From Cercozoa sp. M6MM (taxonomy: Eukaryota > Endomyxa: Ascetosporea): a stretch of 21,815 bases of DNA. Position numbers and translations under genes: made by a program. The stretch is from assembly GCA_040357565.1 (NCBI GenBank), contig JBDODJ010000189.1. One strand, written 5' to 3'. Numbering within the stretch: the stretch's first letter is position 1; the number at the start of each line of letters is the position of its first letter. Under the pieces are notes generated by a model that was given only the letters and a program-made list of their open reading frames with translations, ran no database searches and had not been told where the DNA came from. Positions 1 to 9,608 of this stretch are shown one piece after another.

Positions 1-25
1 CCCCCCCCCCCCCCCCCTCCCGCAG
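1..25 (+). other. Intron 3' end with pure-C tract and CAG acceptor
   Basis: Seventeen consecutive C residues followed by TCCCGCAG form the polypyrimidine tract and 3' splice site of the SRP receptor exon that starts at 26. The run starts at the window edge, so its true length is unknown and may be an assembly limit. Confidence 0.75.
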
Positions 26-679
26 AGCCGACGAAGGTAGCGGCGGCGGCGATAAGCGAGGCGCGGCGACTGCAGGACGACGTCGTGCTGATCGACACGG
101 CGGGCCGCATGGTGAACAACGAGCCTCTGATGCGCGCACTCTCGAAACTGATCGTGAGCAACCGACCCGACCTGGTGCTCTTCGTGGGCGAAGCTCTGGT
201 CGGCAACGACGCTCTGCAGCAGCTCACGATGTTCAACGCCTCGCTGGCCGACCTGGCGCCGCCCAACTCTCCTGCGCGACAGGTCGATGGCATCGTGCTT
301 TCCAAGTACGACACTGTCGACGATCGCGTCGGCGCTGCTGTCAACATGAGTCGCACCGCGCGGAGACCCATCGTTTTTGTCGGCACTGGACAGGGTAGTA
401 TATGACTATAAAGATATATATATGTATATATGTATATGTATCTATGTATATATATATATATTCTATGTATGTATGTTTATGTATCTATGTATATGTATGT
501 ATATCTATTTATGTATCTATGTCTATGTCTATGTATCTATGTCTATGTATCTATGTTTATATACATATATATATATATAGATGTATAAATATGTATTGAT
601 GTTTATACATGCCACCGTAGATTACGGTGACATTCGACGCATGAATGTGCGCGAGATGGTGCGTCGTCTGCTGCGCTAA
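26..679 (+). CDS. SRPRA: Signal recognition particle receptor alpha subunit, 3' end (last two exons)
   Basis: The gene encodes the SRP receptor GTPase that docks ribosome-nascent chain-SRP complexes at the ER membrane. Only the last two exons lie here. Exon 26-394 follows a C-rich pyrimidine tract and a CAG acceptor. It carries the G3 motif DTAGRM, then the stretch [20 protein letters not shown], the G4-type guanine motif (SKYD, the TKxD equivalent) and the closing GTGQ loop, all characteristic of the NG domain of SR-alpha/FtsY. A phase 1 intron (395-620) separates it from exon 621-679, which restores [10 protein letters not shown] and ends in VRRLLR and TAA. The frame is kept exactly across the junction. 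The N-terminal domain and the G1 motif lie left of the window. The intron is an AT microsatellite. The family assignment is secure; the eukaryotic SR-alpha identity, rather than organellar FtsY, rests on the VGEALVGN and [10 protein letters not shown] stretches. Confidence 0.95.
405..600 (+). repeat. AT-rich TATG/TATA microsatellite inside the last SRP receptor intron
   Basis: The intron 395-620 consists almost wholly of interspersed TATA, TATG and TCTATG units. It yields spurious open frames rich in Tyr, Ile, Cys and Met on both strands that should not be taken as genes. It ends in CCACCGTAG, the acceptor for exon 621-679. Confidence 0.85.
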
Positions 680-980
680 GCTGCCTTGTTTATTAGCTAC
701 ACTAATCACACGCCCACATCTGCTGACAATACATTTGACTACATTCAGTCTGGCGTGACTTAACTGAATGCAGTAGCGCGCGCAAGCGACGGGTGTTTCA
801 AGTTTAAGTTGAAACTGAAAGTTTAAGAACTGAAGCAGCATTCAGATGCCCCTACTGTGTACTACAGTCGAGTACTCAGCAGGCGTTCAATCTTCCGAGA
901 AATACAGTGCAAATCTGGTGTCGGTTGTCACTTTGCTTCAGTCCAGTTGGCGTTTTACAGACGGAACACGAAGAAACGCG
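680..980. other. Intergenic gap, SRP receptor to coiled-coil gene
   Basis: No coding exon is apparent. It holds the 3' flank of the SRP receptor gene and the 5' flank of the next gene, both on the + strand. At 795-815 a short inverted repeat (GTTTCAA, 7-nt spacer, TTGAAAC) overlaps the 13-mer AAGTTTAAGTTGA, which recurs upstream of the Rho exchange factor gene at about 2807-2819. No clear TATA box was seen. Confidence 0.5.
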
Positions 981-2602
981 ATGAAACTACTTGCGTTGCT
1001 TGCGCTCATGAGTATCGCGGCGATGAGCACCGCCACCGAGGCGACGCAAGCGACCGCTGCTGACCAGGAGCAGGCGAGTGTCGGGGCTGTCACTCCTGTC
1101 GCATCGGACACCGCAGTGACCGCACCATTTCGCGCCCCCGCCCCAAGCCCAACAACAGTACACAATATAGTGCTGCTAGCCTTTGATACTTCAAGACCTG
1201 ATTTGTGTGCTGTCAATACTAAATTTTACATTGTAAAATTTAGTCCTCCGAGGTTGGATCGCCTGTTGTTCCTGAGGAACCGACCCAGATGCCTGTAGTT
1301 TATTCTAATACCATTACTTAATACAATATCATCGTACGTTACCCACTACCCAGATGTTATTATAGTAACTTGGTTTCATTCAGAAGTTTATGCTCGTTTA
1401 CAGTCAATATAAAATTGATCTTACAGTCCAGTTGCTTTCTCAAAGATAAATTTATGACTGTGTTTGATGTGCGGGAGCAGCAACGACAAGTCGAACTAGA
1501 ACAGCAACTGCTCCACGTCGGACAAGCGCTCGAACGAATCGAGGCTGCAACGGCTCGCCAACAAGCCGAGATTCTGACACTGCTGCCGCAGTTTCCCCAT
1601 CAGGTACCCGAGGTCAGTGAGGTGGGGTACTGTTTCCAAGCTACCACTACCGCGTGACTCTGTGTGTACTGGCAGTTGCAAACAGATGCTCAACAAGAAC
1701 TGGACAGTCTAATTCGAGACATCAGGCAAACGATCGAACAACAGAAAGCTCAAACATCCGGTCAGTTACGCCGCGATTTCCAACAGTCGCCAGACCAGTT
1801 CCAGGCGACTGTCCAAAAAGTGACGGAACAACTGGCAGATCTCGAGCAACGCTGTGCTCAAGCACTGGAAGAATTGAAGCGGCGGGTTATTGACACTCTG
1901 GTAAGGAAGCCTCTGAGCAACAAGCTATATGTTGAACACACTCGTTGTTTAGCACCGCGGCTACTGGGCGATAGTTCTGCAGGAACTCGAAACCACACTG
2001 CGAACCCACATTGGAGACATGACGGCTCGCCTTACAGATCTAAAACTGCGGGTACAATTTCCTTCCGTTTCACTCCTTGCACTTCCTTGTTTGACTGTTA
2101 GTAGGCCGGCGCAACTCCCGAGGCAGCACTGCAGGCAATGCAGCATCAATTTGTAGAACAGAACGCTGCGATGATCGAAGGCATTAAAGAAACACGTGTC
2201 ACGCTCGAGCAGCGTGCTAAGCAGCTGGTCGCCGAAGTAAACTGACTTTGAACCTGGCTGAATTTGCGGAATCCTCTTGTAGAAAGAAGCTACTGAATTC
2301 ATCCGACACCTGGATCTACTGCACACTGAGGCGATGGCTTTGATGCGAGCCCAGCACCAAGCACTCGAACAAGTGGAGCTGCGAGAACCTGTATTCACTT
2401 TCTGTTTACACACCTTGTGTCTCACTTTACGGCGTGTCTACGTGGGTAGCAAGTGGAAGCAGAGGAGGAGGAAAGAGAGGAGGAAGAAGCAGAGGAGGAA
2501 GAAGCAGAATAGGAAGAATTCGAGGAGAAAACAGAGCAGAGGGAGGAGGAAGATACAACCCCTCCGGTAGCCTCGAGACTGACATTTGGCCGGATACTGT
2601 AG
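981..2602 (+). CDS. Secreted or ER-lumenal coiled-coil protein with acidic tail
   Basis: I do not recognise the family. The start codon at 981 opens a clear signal peptide (MKLLALLALMSIAAMSTATE) followed by an Ala/Thr/Pro-rich linker. Inferred exons are 981-1157, 1427-1603, 1676-1900, 1983-2051, 2105-2236 and 2283-2390, plus a last exon beginning at 2450 or 2513. Every junction is phase 0 and every internal exon is a multiple of three. The product after the linker is almost entirely amphipathic helix with Gln, Glu and Leu heptad-like spacing, for example EQLADLEQRCAQALEELKRR, like apolipoprotein-type or tropomyosin-type coils. The last exon is very acidic. If it starts at 2450 it stops at TAG 2510; the same frame continues acidic to a second TAG at 2600. 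If it starts after the TAG at 2510-2512 (itself a possible acceptor), the tail ends at 2602. Function is unknown; a lipid-binding or matrix role is only a guess. Confidence 0.6.
1218..1244. repeat. Perfect 27-nt palindrome in intron 1 of the coiled-coil gene
   Basis: The arm ACTAAATTTTACA (1218-1230) is followed by a single T and its exact reverse complement TGTAAAATTTAGT (1232-1244). It lies within the inferred intron 1158-1426, about 60 nt from the donor. It is too tight for an RNA stem without unpairing the centre. It could be a DNA binding site or a chance AT-rich palindrome. Confidence 0.8.
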
Positions 2603-3048
2603 CCGAACACTCAAACTAGTTCTTCCGCTTCTGTTTCATGCACCAATTGACTGTTTAGTGTCTAAGTAAGAAGTTAACTCATGCTAGGCTCAGAACGTAC
2701 GTCTGAGCATTTTTCAGATTTTTGGCGTTTCTCCAGTGATTTTTTACCTGAGAATGCACTTTTTTTTGTCGTGTCTACGCTTTGAGACTCACCAGAGTAT
2801 CACTTTAAGTTTAAGTTGACGAGATGGAAAGGGTTTTCTGCGCTTAAATTTAAAGTGCTCAAATGTGTTTGGAACACGCCTTTTAATAGGCGCAAGCGAG
2901 TGCTGTTAGTTCTTTGTGTAATTGAACGAAGTGAAAACACTACCAAGTCCGCATAGTTCAAGTTTGAGCCAGATAACCGTCGTTGCTTCCGCCCGTTTAA
3001 CGAAAACGTCGATCGACACCTTTGTTCTGTTTTGTGCTCGGCCCGGGG
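2603..3048. other. Intergenic gap upstream of the Rho exchange factor gene
   Basis: No coding exon is evident. It contains short T runs, the 13-mer AAGTTTAAGTTGA at about 2807-2819 shared with the 5' flank of the preceding gene, and a related AT stretch GCTTAAATTTAAAG around 2840-2853. It presumably holds the 3' end of the coiled-coil transcript and the promoter of the exchange factor gene. Confidence 0.45.
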
Positions 3049-4139
3049 ATGGAGCGCCAGGAGGTGGCTGCGCTGGAACGACAGTTCCCGCAGCTGTCCC
3101 TGCAAAAGAATGGCCGCTCTTTGGGTATGCAGTCAGTTAGTCTCTTTTCTTATTTTTTTGTTGTGACCCGCGTTTTTCCTGGAGGCAACCAAACCGCGTG
3201 TATCTCTTGAATATTGTGAAACGTAGTTCGACAAGGTCAGCTGATGGTAGCCGGCGCCGTGCTGGGTACCTTGTACAGTGGTTCTGTGCTTGTTCGCATG
3301 CGAAACCCGCTGTGCAGGCGGAGCAAAGCCGAAACCAATGTCGCTTTTTCTGTTTAACGATGCGTTGCTGCTGGCTGCAAGCAGTTCGTTGACGCCGTTC
3401 TTTGGTTCGTGTGTGCCTTGAAAACCGTGTGACTGACGGAGAAACTGAGAGTGCTTTTCGCTTTGTGCGCAGGCAAGTCGTTCTTGACCGAAAAGCTTCG
3501 CGTGTGCCTCTTTTTGGATTTTACTGCCGATGCTGTCGTTGCTGGTACTGGCAGTTTTTGAGGGCTTTTATCAGTTTCACTTGTTGCGACTGCGCAGAGG
3601 AACCGCGCGTGGTGGCTTTGCCCACAAACTTTCGCGCTCTGCTTTGCTTTCAGGTCTGCTGTTTGGTTGGCTTTCTTTGTCTTGCACACATGGACTTGCT
3701 GTCGACAGGTGCGTTCGATGGCGACGTCGTTTGTGGCACAGTGTGAGTCGCCTACCGAAGCATCTGAATGGTTTGATTCTTTTTTGCTTTGCTTGCTTTC
3801 TTTGCCATCTGCTAATGTAACAGGTTGTTGCAACTCCAAACACTGCTGAACGAGTGTCGTTTGATGCGGTATCTTTCCCTTCGTTTTGTGAAAAATCTCG
3901 AAATGCCGTTCTTCCACTTCAGAGACGCTAGGCGAAGGCGTCGACTCGAACGAGGTGCGTTGCTTTCTCCTTTCTTTGTAAAACTGAACGGAGTAATCGT
4001 AGCTCTTTACGCTGACATGTATTTCGACAACGACAACGACGAAGATGAAGACGAAAGCGACGACGAGTTCAACAGCAGCATAGATGCCTTTCATCTCAGT
4101 GTACTCTCTGCATACTCTTTATGTTGTGTTCTCTACGCG

Positions 4140-4191
<52 letters not shown>

Positions 4192-6146
4192 GAGCCGTCA
4201 AAAAAGCGAGCTGAAACCGCACCGGTTTGGAAGGACGATTCAGCCACTTCGTGCGTTTCTTGCTTTCGACATGATTGAAAACGTTTCTTTGTGCGCAGTC
4301 AGTGTCCACTTTGCGCCAATCGATTCTCGATAATTCTGCGAAAACACGTAAAATGTGTTTCATTGGTTGGTCGTGCTTGTGTGTTTAGATAGTCGTGCTT
4401 TGCGTGCGTGTAAAGCACTGCCGTCGTTGCGGCGACGTTGTTTGCGACAAGTGCTCGCGAAATCGTCAGTTGCTGCGTTTCTCCAGGTGAGCAATCTCCT
4501 GTGTCGATTCGCACACATTCACAACTCACTGCAGTCAGCCTGTTCGTGTCTGCGATCGGTGCATTCGGGAACCTGCAGTCAGGAAGAAGGACAGTGACAG
4601 TGATTTGAAGAAAGAATGCTTCCGCGCGGAAGGTGCACACTTTTGACTCAGTGATTAGAGAGATAATTTTGGATTCTGCGCTTGTGTTGTGTCAGCTGGA
4701 TTTGTGAAACTGCTGCGCATTATCGCGGCCATGCAGCGACACAGTCGACGGTGTTTTTTTCTTGCTCTTGATTTCGTCGATGGTAACTGGGTGTCTTCAG
4801 GTGGATGCGTGCAGCCGAGTGGCGAACCGTTTTCGAATCGCTTCGGCCCATCACCGAGTTGTACCAGACCACAGTTTCGACTGTACATTTCGCTTTCACG
4901 TGTGTGTGTGCGACTTGACCTCACAGACACACGAAGATCTGGAACGAAATGCGAATCGCACGCAAGAAAGGAGTAAACTGACCAGTCGACCGGTCTTGTC
5001 ATTGTTCAATGCAGTGTGTGCTTGTGTCAGCAGGGCAATCCGTTCGAAATCCTCTTCAAGCACGCGAATTCCTTCTTTCGGTATTTTCACGTGTCTTCCT
5101 TGACTGGACGACATTTGTGCTGTTGTATCTTTTTGCTTCAGTGGCTACGAAAGCTACGCGCGGACGCAACAAGACCGTTTAGACATGTACACTTGCTGTC
5201 GTCAGCTTTGACTGGTGCGGAGTGTCAAATATATGCAGTGTCGAACGACTACAAAGTCACGTTTTGTTCACTGCACTGGCTCAGGTACAGTTTTGTTTAA
5301 TCGGGGTTGTTTAATCAAGACCCTTTTTTGGATTGGCTTTTCTGCATTGGCACGTGTTCTGTAGGAACTTGCAGTGCCACTGCCGTGCACACACATGTGA
5401 TCATGCTTTAGTAAAGTCGGGCTTTGTGTTTATGCTTTGTTTGTTGTTTGTTGCAGCTTCATGGCGCCGCTGTTTCACTTGCAGAAACATAGCTCTATCT
5501 GTCGGCGTGCACAGTGTACGTAGTTTGCTTGTGTTTGCCATTTGGTTTGTATCGAGCTTTCTTTAGCACAAGAGTCGACGCGCAAACTGGCGGACTCCTT
5601 GGACACGATTGATCACAAGCTGCAGGTGCTTTGAGCTTTCGATTGTGAAGACAGTTGTGTTGTTGTATTCATTCATTCTATTTTTGCTTTAGTTGGCCAA
5701 ACACGACGCAGCCTTGGCTCGTGTGGTCAGTTTCTTTCTTGCTTTAGTGTTTCTTTAACGTAAGCGTGTGGCTTGTTGTAGTATTGTCAACTGGCCGAAC
5801 GCATCTGCGCTCAGGACGTTGTGGTACACCGGCCTCAATCTATTGAGTGTGTGTTGGTCCTTGCTGCTTGCTGAGTGCCTGTTGTTTCCAGTTGTTCCCG
5901 ATGCACTCGAAACTCGTCAAATTCGGTCGCGTCGCGAATTTCGTTCCGCTCGAAGTGAAGTTCGGTTCGGCCTCTTCGGTGTCGCTGCTTTACCCTTCTC
6001 CCTTAACCTGCGCTATGTGTGCGTATGCAGTTGCAACAAGAAGGCATGGCCTACGTCTACCTCTTCTCGGATAGAATTCTCGTGACTGATGAGGCTCATC
6101 ACACACAAGGGTATCTCTACTTCTTTCCTTCCTCTGTTGTTGCAAC

Positions 6147-6195
<49 letters not shown>

Positions 6196-7684
6196 GGCAG
6201 TGAGGTGCGATTGCACGCGTGTCTGCAGCACCAGACGCTGCAGGTGTCGTCTCTTGCTCCTCCTTCCTGCAACTCCAGCAGTCCCGGGGGCGACAACTGC
6301 AACACCGAGATCGTGCTGGAGGCACGCGAGCCGCTGCAGCAGACGATTCGTCTGCGCTTCGCGAACGCCGACGAGACTGAGCAGTGTGCGTTTCTTTCTT
6401 CTGTGCACCTTTATTTTCGGCTATGTATCTATATATATATATATACTTATATATTTATATATAATCTATACGTATATATATATGTATAGATATATATATA
6501 TCCTTAGATATATACTCATATATACTATATATACTAATAGATTATATACCTATATGTGTGTGTGGTGGGACGGTAGGGCACTCGAGAATAATGGCGACGG
6601 TGGCCACCTTTGTTTCGGGCGTGACTGAGTGCGCTTTCACCTTGCTTCTCTCCGTGTTCGTGTGTGTATATGTGTGTGTATATATACATATATATATATA
6701 TATGTGTGTATACATATACATGTGTATATATATGTATATATGTGTGTATACATATATATATATATGTGGGTGTGTGTGTGTTGACACTTGCGTTTTTCTC
6801 CGAGCAGACGTTTGTGTCGTGCCGTCGGCGAAAGCAATCTCCTGTCGCTGCGAGGTCGGTGTTTCCCTTGTTTTTGAACCGAGCGTGTGTGTATTTTTCG
6901 ACTGCTGCAGACGCCTTCAGCGACGCCGAGGAGACGTTCCCGCCTGCTTCGATGGAACAGGCGCTGCGACTCGCACTGCGACACGTCGACACTGTGCTGG
7001 TGCACGCTCTCGCACCACCGTGTTGCTTTCTTCTACACTCCTCCCTCACTGCAGGACGAGGAGGAACGCATCCGCGCGGAAGCTGTGGTCGCTTTGCTGT
7101 TGCGCAAAGGAGCGCCCTACAGCAAGGAGCAGCTGCCGGCCATCGTTGCTGTCGTTCGTTCCGTCGCGTGAGTTCACCCCCTTCCCGTTAACCCAGTCTT
7201 ACCCCCCCCCCCCCGTGTGATGCATGTCCGTGTGATGCAGCTGCGAAAACGCCAGTGTGGCGCCTTTGCCCTGGCCGGAATTCAGCCTGAGGTAGCATTG
7301 TTTTTCATTCGTTTTGTTTTCCTGGTTTGAGTGATAGAGTGCGATGAATGCAGCTGAACTGGTCGCCACATATTGTACCATTAGATAGTCACAACAACAA
7401 CAACAGCAACAGCAACAGCAACAAAACACTGAGAAACTTCTGTACCACACAGAGTCAGAGACGTGCAGTGCCTCCTCCTCCTCCGTGCGCTCTGTGTTAC
7501 CCCCCCCCCCCCCTCCATGTGTACTATGAGTTGTGTGCACAGAAGGAAACTGAAGCCCCCGCCGCCACCTGGTGCACGCGAGACGAAACTCAACTCGGAG
7601 CAGTCGCCGTTCGGCACTGCGCACGCCATGCTCGCGCGCGTCCTGCAGCAGCACTCCTCCGCGCAGCGCGCCGGCACGGCATGA
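3049..7684 (+). CDS. FYVE-DH-PH Rho family guanine nucleotide exchange factor
   Basis: The product should bind PI3P membranes through its FYVE finger and activate Rho-type GTPases through DH-PH. FYVE is built from exons 4192-4250, 4299-4347, 4416-4486 and 4535-4632. It shows WKDD (the WxxD motif), CPLC, RKHHCRRCGDVVCDKC and VRVCDRC, so all eight zinc cysteines and the RKHHCR lipid motif are present. DH is divergent and follows in exons 4696-4750, 4801-4882, 4927-4992, 5034-5080, 5142-5197 and 5239-5284, with FESLRPITELYQ and GNPFEILFKHANSFF resembling conserved helices. Its third conserved region (about 5365-5566) is poorly resolved. PH spans exons 5892-5978, 6031-6110, 6201-6383 and 6808-6854, with AYVYLFSDRILVTDE and IRLRFANADETEQRLC. 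Later exons are 6911-6993, 7055-7167, 7241-7291 and 7543-7684 (TGA). Phases agree at every junction except around the unresolved stretch. Upstream, exon 3049-3124 and an acidic exon ending at 4100 are probable, but the exons between them are uncertain. Confidence 0.85.
3125..4029 (+). other. 5' portion of the Rho exchange factor gene, exons unresolved
   Basis: This stretch should carry the exons between the N-terminal exon and the acidic exon ending at 4100. Several short open pieces flanked by CAG and GT sites could be exons, for example near 3238, 3474, 3598, 3710 and 3925. I cannot choose a consistent chain. Long open frames on the opposite strand here (3354-4094) lack any recognisable protein character and are treated as shadows. 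Confidence 0.4.
4142..4188 (+). repeat. (TG)n microsatellite abutting the 3' splice site of the first FYVE exon
   Basis: Forty-seven nt of pure GT/TG dinucleotide end directly at the CAG acceptor (4189-4191) before exon 4192-4250. The repeat takes the place of the polypyrimidine tract. Confidence 0.9.
6148..6194 (+). repeat. (TG)n microsatellite abutting a PH-domain 3' splice site
   Basis: Forty-seven nt of TG dinucleotide fill the intron 6111-6200 and end five bases before its TTGGCAG acceptor. It is the same length and position type as the tract at 4142-4188 in the same gene. Confidence 0.9.
6422..6570 (+). repeat. TA-rich microsatellite in a PH-domain intron
   Basis: TATA, TATG and ATATAC units fill the first half of the 424-nt intron 6384-6807, the longest in this gene. 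Open frames over it encode only Tyr, Ile, His and Thr runs and are artefacts. Confidence 0.85.
6663..6780 (+). repeat. Second TATA/TGTG microsatellite in the same intron
   Basis: Alternating TGTGTA and TATATA units near the end of intron 6384-6807, separated from the first tract by about 90 bp of unique sequence. The intron closes with CTCCGAGCAG at 6807. Confidence 0.85.
7391..7430 (+). repeat. (CAA/CAG)n tract in the last intron of the exchange factor gene
   Basis: CAACAA followed by CAGCAA units. It lies in intron 7292-7542, because the flanking exons 7241-7291 (ends phase 2) and 7543-7684 join in frame without it. An open frame across it would read poly-Asn/Ser and is not needed. Confidence 0.7.
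7500..7513 (+). repeat. C homopolymer before the final exon
   Basis: A run of about 13 C residues about 30 nt upstream of the acceptor of the last exchange factor exon. A matching run at 7202-7214 precedes the exon at 7241. Both resemble the pure-C tract at the left window edge, so C runs seem to serve as pyrimidine tracts here. Confidence 0.7.
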
Positions 7685-8216
7685 CCTGGCACCTTCGCTA
7701 GTTGAAAACGACGTTGTGTCCGGTCACGGTTCGGTTTAGTGACCCAAGCTACGGCTAAAATGTTACAGACTGGCTCAGATTATGCAGTCTCCGCGGGGAT
7801 AGACCCGGACAGACCACGCCAGTTGAAGCAAAAGAGAAAGAAGAGTTAAGAGTCTGTGGCTCTGCGGTACTACTGCCTATAGAGCTGTGACTGGATCTGT
7901 CCGAAAGCCTGTCCTGTAGATTGAGCCTGCCAGTTGGCAAAGAGAAACCCTCATCTCTGGTCAGTTGCTCTGCAGTTTGTACTGATATCCACCTCTACAA
8001 GTAAGCATTGGCTGCTGTAGAGAGAAGGTTTTTGGTTAAATCTTCTCACAATTTTCCACGTGACGAAAGATTCCGTCTACAACTCCGTCTAAGTTTAGTT
8101 TGACGTAAGAACCCGGTTGGGGTAATTCTTCACTTCGCTTCTACCTGATGAACTTGATTCCCTCGCTTCGTCCAATTGACGACTTACTTTTATTTAGTTC
8201 TTTTCACTGACAACCG
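7685..8216. other. Convergent intergenic region
   Basis: About 530 bp between the + strand exchange factor stop and the - strand stop at 8217. No coding exon or RNA gene is recognisable on either strand. It presumably holds the two 3' untranslated regions. No clear AATAAA was found. Confidence 0.5.
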
Positions 8217-9498
8217 TCAGTAACAAAAACATGTGAAGTTAGTGCAGCCGGCACCGACATCAACTACCCGCGTCCTCGCAACAGGGATGGCGCACGGCGA
8301 ATTCGTCCGTCGGTAGAACTGGCCACGCATACGTAAAGTGTGCAACTGAGACACTGTATGGGGTGCAGTTACGCTAGCCACGGTGTGCAGTATCTCGATT
8401 GGCAGACCACTGCAGAAGAGCAACGCCAGGAGAGCTCTTGTGTTGTGTACCTGTGTGTGGTATAGTAATTTACAAAGGTCAGAGCTTAGACTGTTCAGAG
8501 TTCAAACTGTTCACAGTTCGGAGATATAGATTATACCTTTGCCAGCTGCGTTTGCAACGAGTACGTGCGATCAATCTGCCGTTGCAGTTCGCGAGCGCAT
8601 TCGCGGAGCGCCTTGACTTCAGTCTTCCCGAAGTCGCTGTTGCTCTGTTTGTTTCATTTATCAACTGAAAGCAGAGCACTCAAACAAACGCAGACACTTA
8701 CGCTTTCGCATCCGCAGATCTTTTCAACAGTTTCGCGTATGCTGTCGATGTGCATCATGTCATCTTGGTATTCGTGCAGTCCGTCTGACAGTACAAATTT
8801 ACAGTTCACTCAAGCATCGAGTACTCGCGTTAACGTTGTGTGCGACACCTTCTTGCACATGGTGCTGCCAGACGTAGTTGGGAATCAGTTTGCTGAGCTT
8901 GCGGTTGTTGACCTCATTCACTGTTCCAGAGAAAGTGAGCACAAAAGCGGCCACGAACTGTAACACGAACACTCGGTATTGTTTGCTACCTTTGCGCCAG
9001 TAGCGCATTCGCATCTGTCGGCGTTTAAGAACCAACTCTTGCCACAGTCGAAACTGGTCGTCGAGCGACGAATTCTTGATGAACTTGCGCGGGAACTGTT
9101 TACCTCCCAACACTTCTCTACTCTCAACAAATACAGATCAATATAGCTACTCCCTCGGTACGGTCAGAACAAACTGTACAAAAGAAGGTCCACTCCCGTA
9201 GAGTAACGCAAAGCCGCGATTGGCACTGTCACGTCTCCTGCGATGTTGTCCGGTACAGTTATTTGACCCATACAGACTTTTAATTTGTACCTTTATTAAG
9301 CAGTTTGGCGCAGTGAGAGTTCGCCAGTCCCACTCTTTTGCGACACTGTTTCCACCAACTGAGTGCTTTTGTTTTTTGGAGGAAACTTCGATGTAGCGCG
9401 TGAATGTAGGCTTTGGCAATACGCACCGCACATGTTGAATGCCAGTTAAATCATATTTAAAGCAAAAAGGTACGACTGCTCGTTTGCAAAGCAACCAT
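8217..9498 (-). CDS. Unrecognised small basic protein, eight exons
   Basis: No family is recognised. A chain of eight exons keeps one frame: 9498-9474, 9410-9291, 9237-9180, 9120-8990, 8920-8849, 8784-8702, 8623-8537 and 8450-8217, giving 269 residues and TGA. The N-terminal half is rich in Arg, Lys and Trp (ALSWWKQCRKRVGLANSH; LWQELVLKRRQMRMRYWRK). A helical middle follows (HIDSIRETVEKICGCES; LRECARELQRQIDRTYSLQ), then a C-terminal exon with GLPIEILHTVASV that weakly recalls an F-box-like helix. The start ATG lies only 112 bp below the stop of the preceding - strand gene, so tight spacing supports a separate gene. Acceptors include two AAG or GAG-type sites, which lowers certainty. The GDVTVP stretch recalls a lipase-type motif but nothing else supports that. 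Confidence 0.5.
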
Positions 9499-9608
9499 CG
9501 TGAGTGCGTGACGGCAGGTATCGAGTGACGACTTTTGCATCTAAATTTGAGGCAACGGAAGGATTGAGCACTGTTGCAAACTGAAATAAGGCTGTTGCGA
9601 AATTCAAT

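Noticed and set aside
377-600. Tyr/Ile/Cys-rich open frames in the AT microsatellite
   Set aside because: They arise from TATG/TATA repeats and lie in an intron fixed by an exact frame-preserving SRP receptor junction.
3354-4094. 246-codon open frame on the - strand
   Set aside because: Composition is Lys/Ser/Thr/His without domain character, it is antisense to the exchange factor gene, and no splice-consistent extension was found.
5892-6854. Exocyst Exo84 as identity of the PH-containing gene
   Set aside because: The FYVE finger and DH-like helices upstream are not part of Exo84, whereas they fit a Rho exchange factor.
6542-7049. Long His/Thr/Tyr open frames on the - strand
   Set aside because: They are readings of TA/TG microsatellites antisense to a well-supported intron of the exchange factor gene.
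7343-7701. Poly-Asn/Ser and poly-Pro open frames near the end of the exchange factor gene
   Set aside because: They come from the CAA/CAG and C repeats in the last intron; the true frame continues from 7291 to 7543 in phase.
9180-9237. GDVTVP motif suggesting an LCAT/PDAT-type lipase
   Set aside because: The GxG and catalytic contexts are absent and the surrounding exons show no lipase features.
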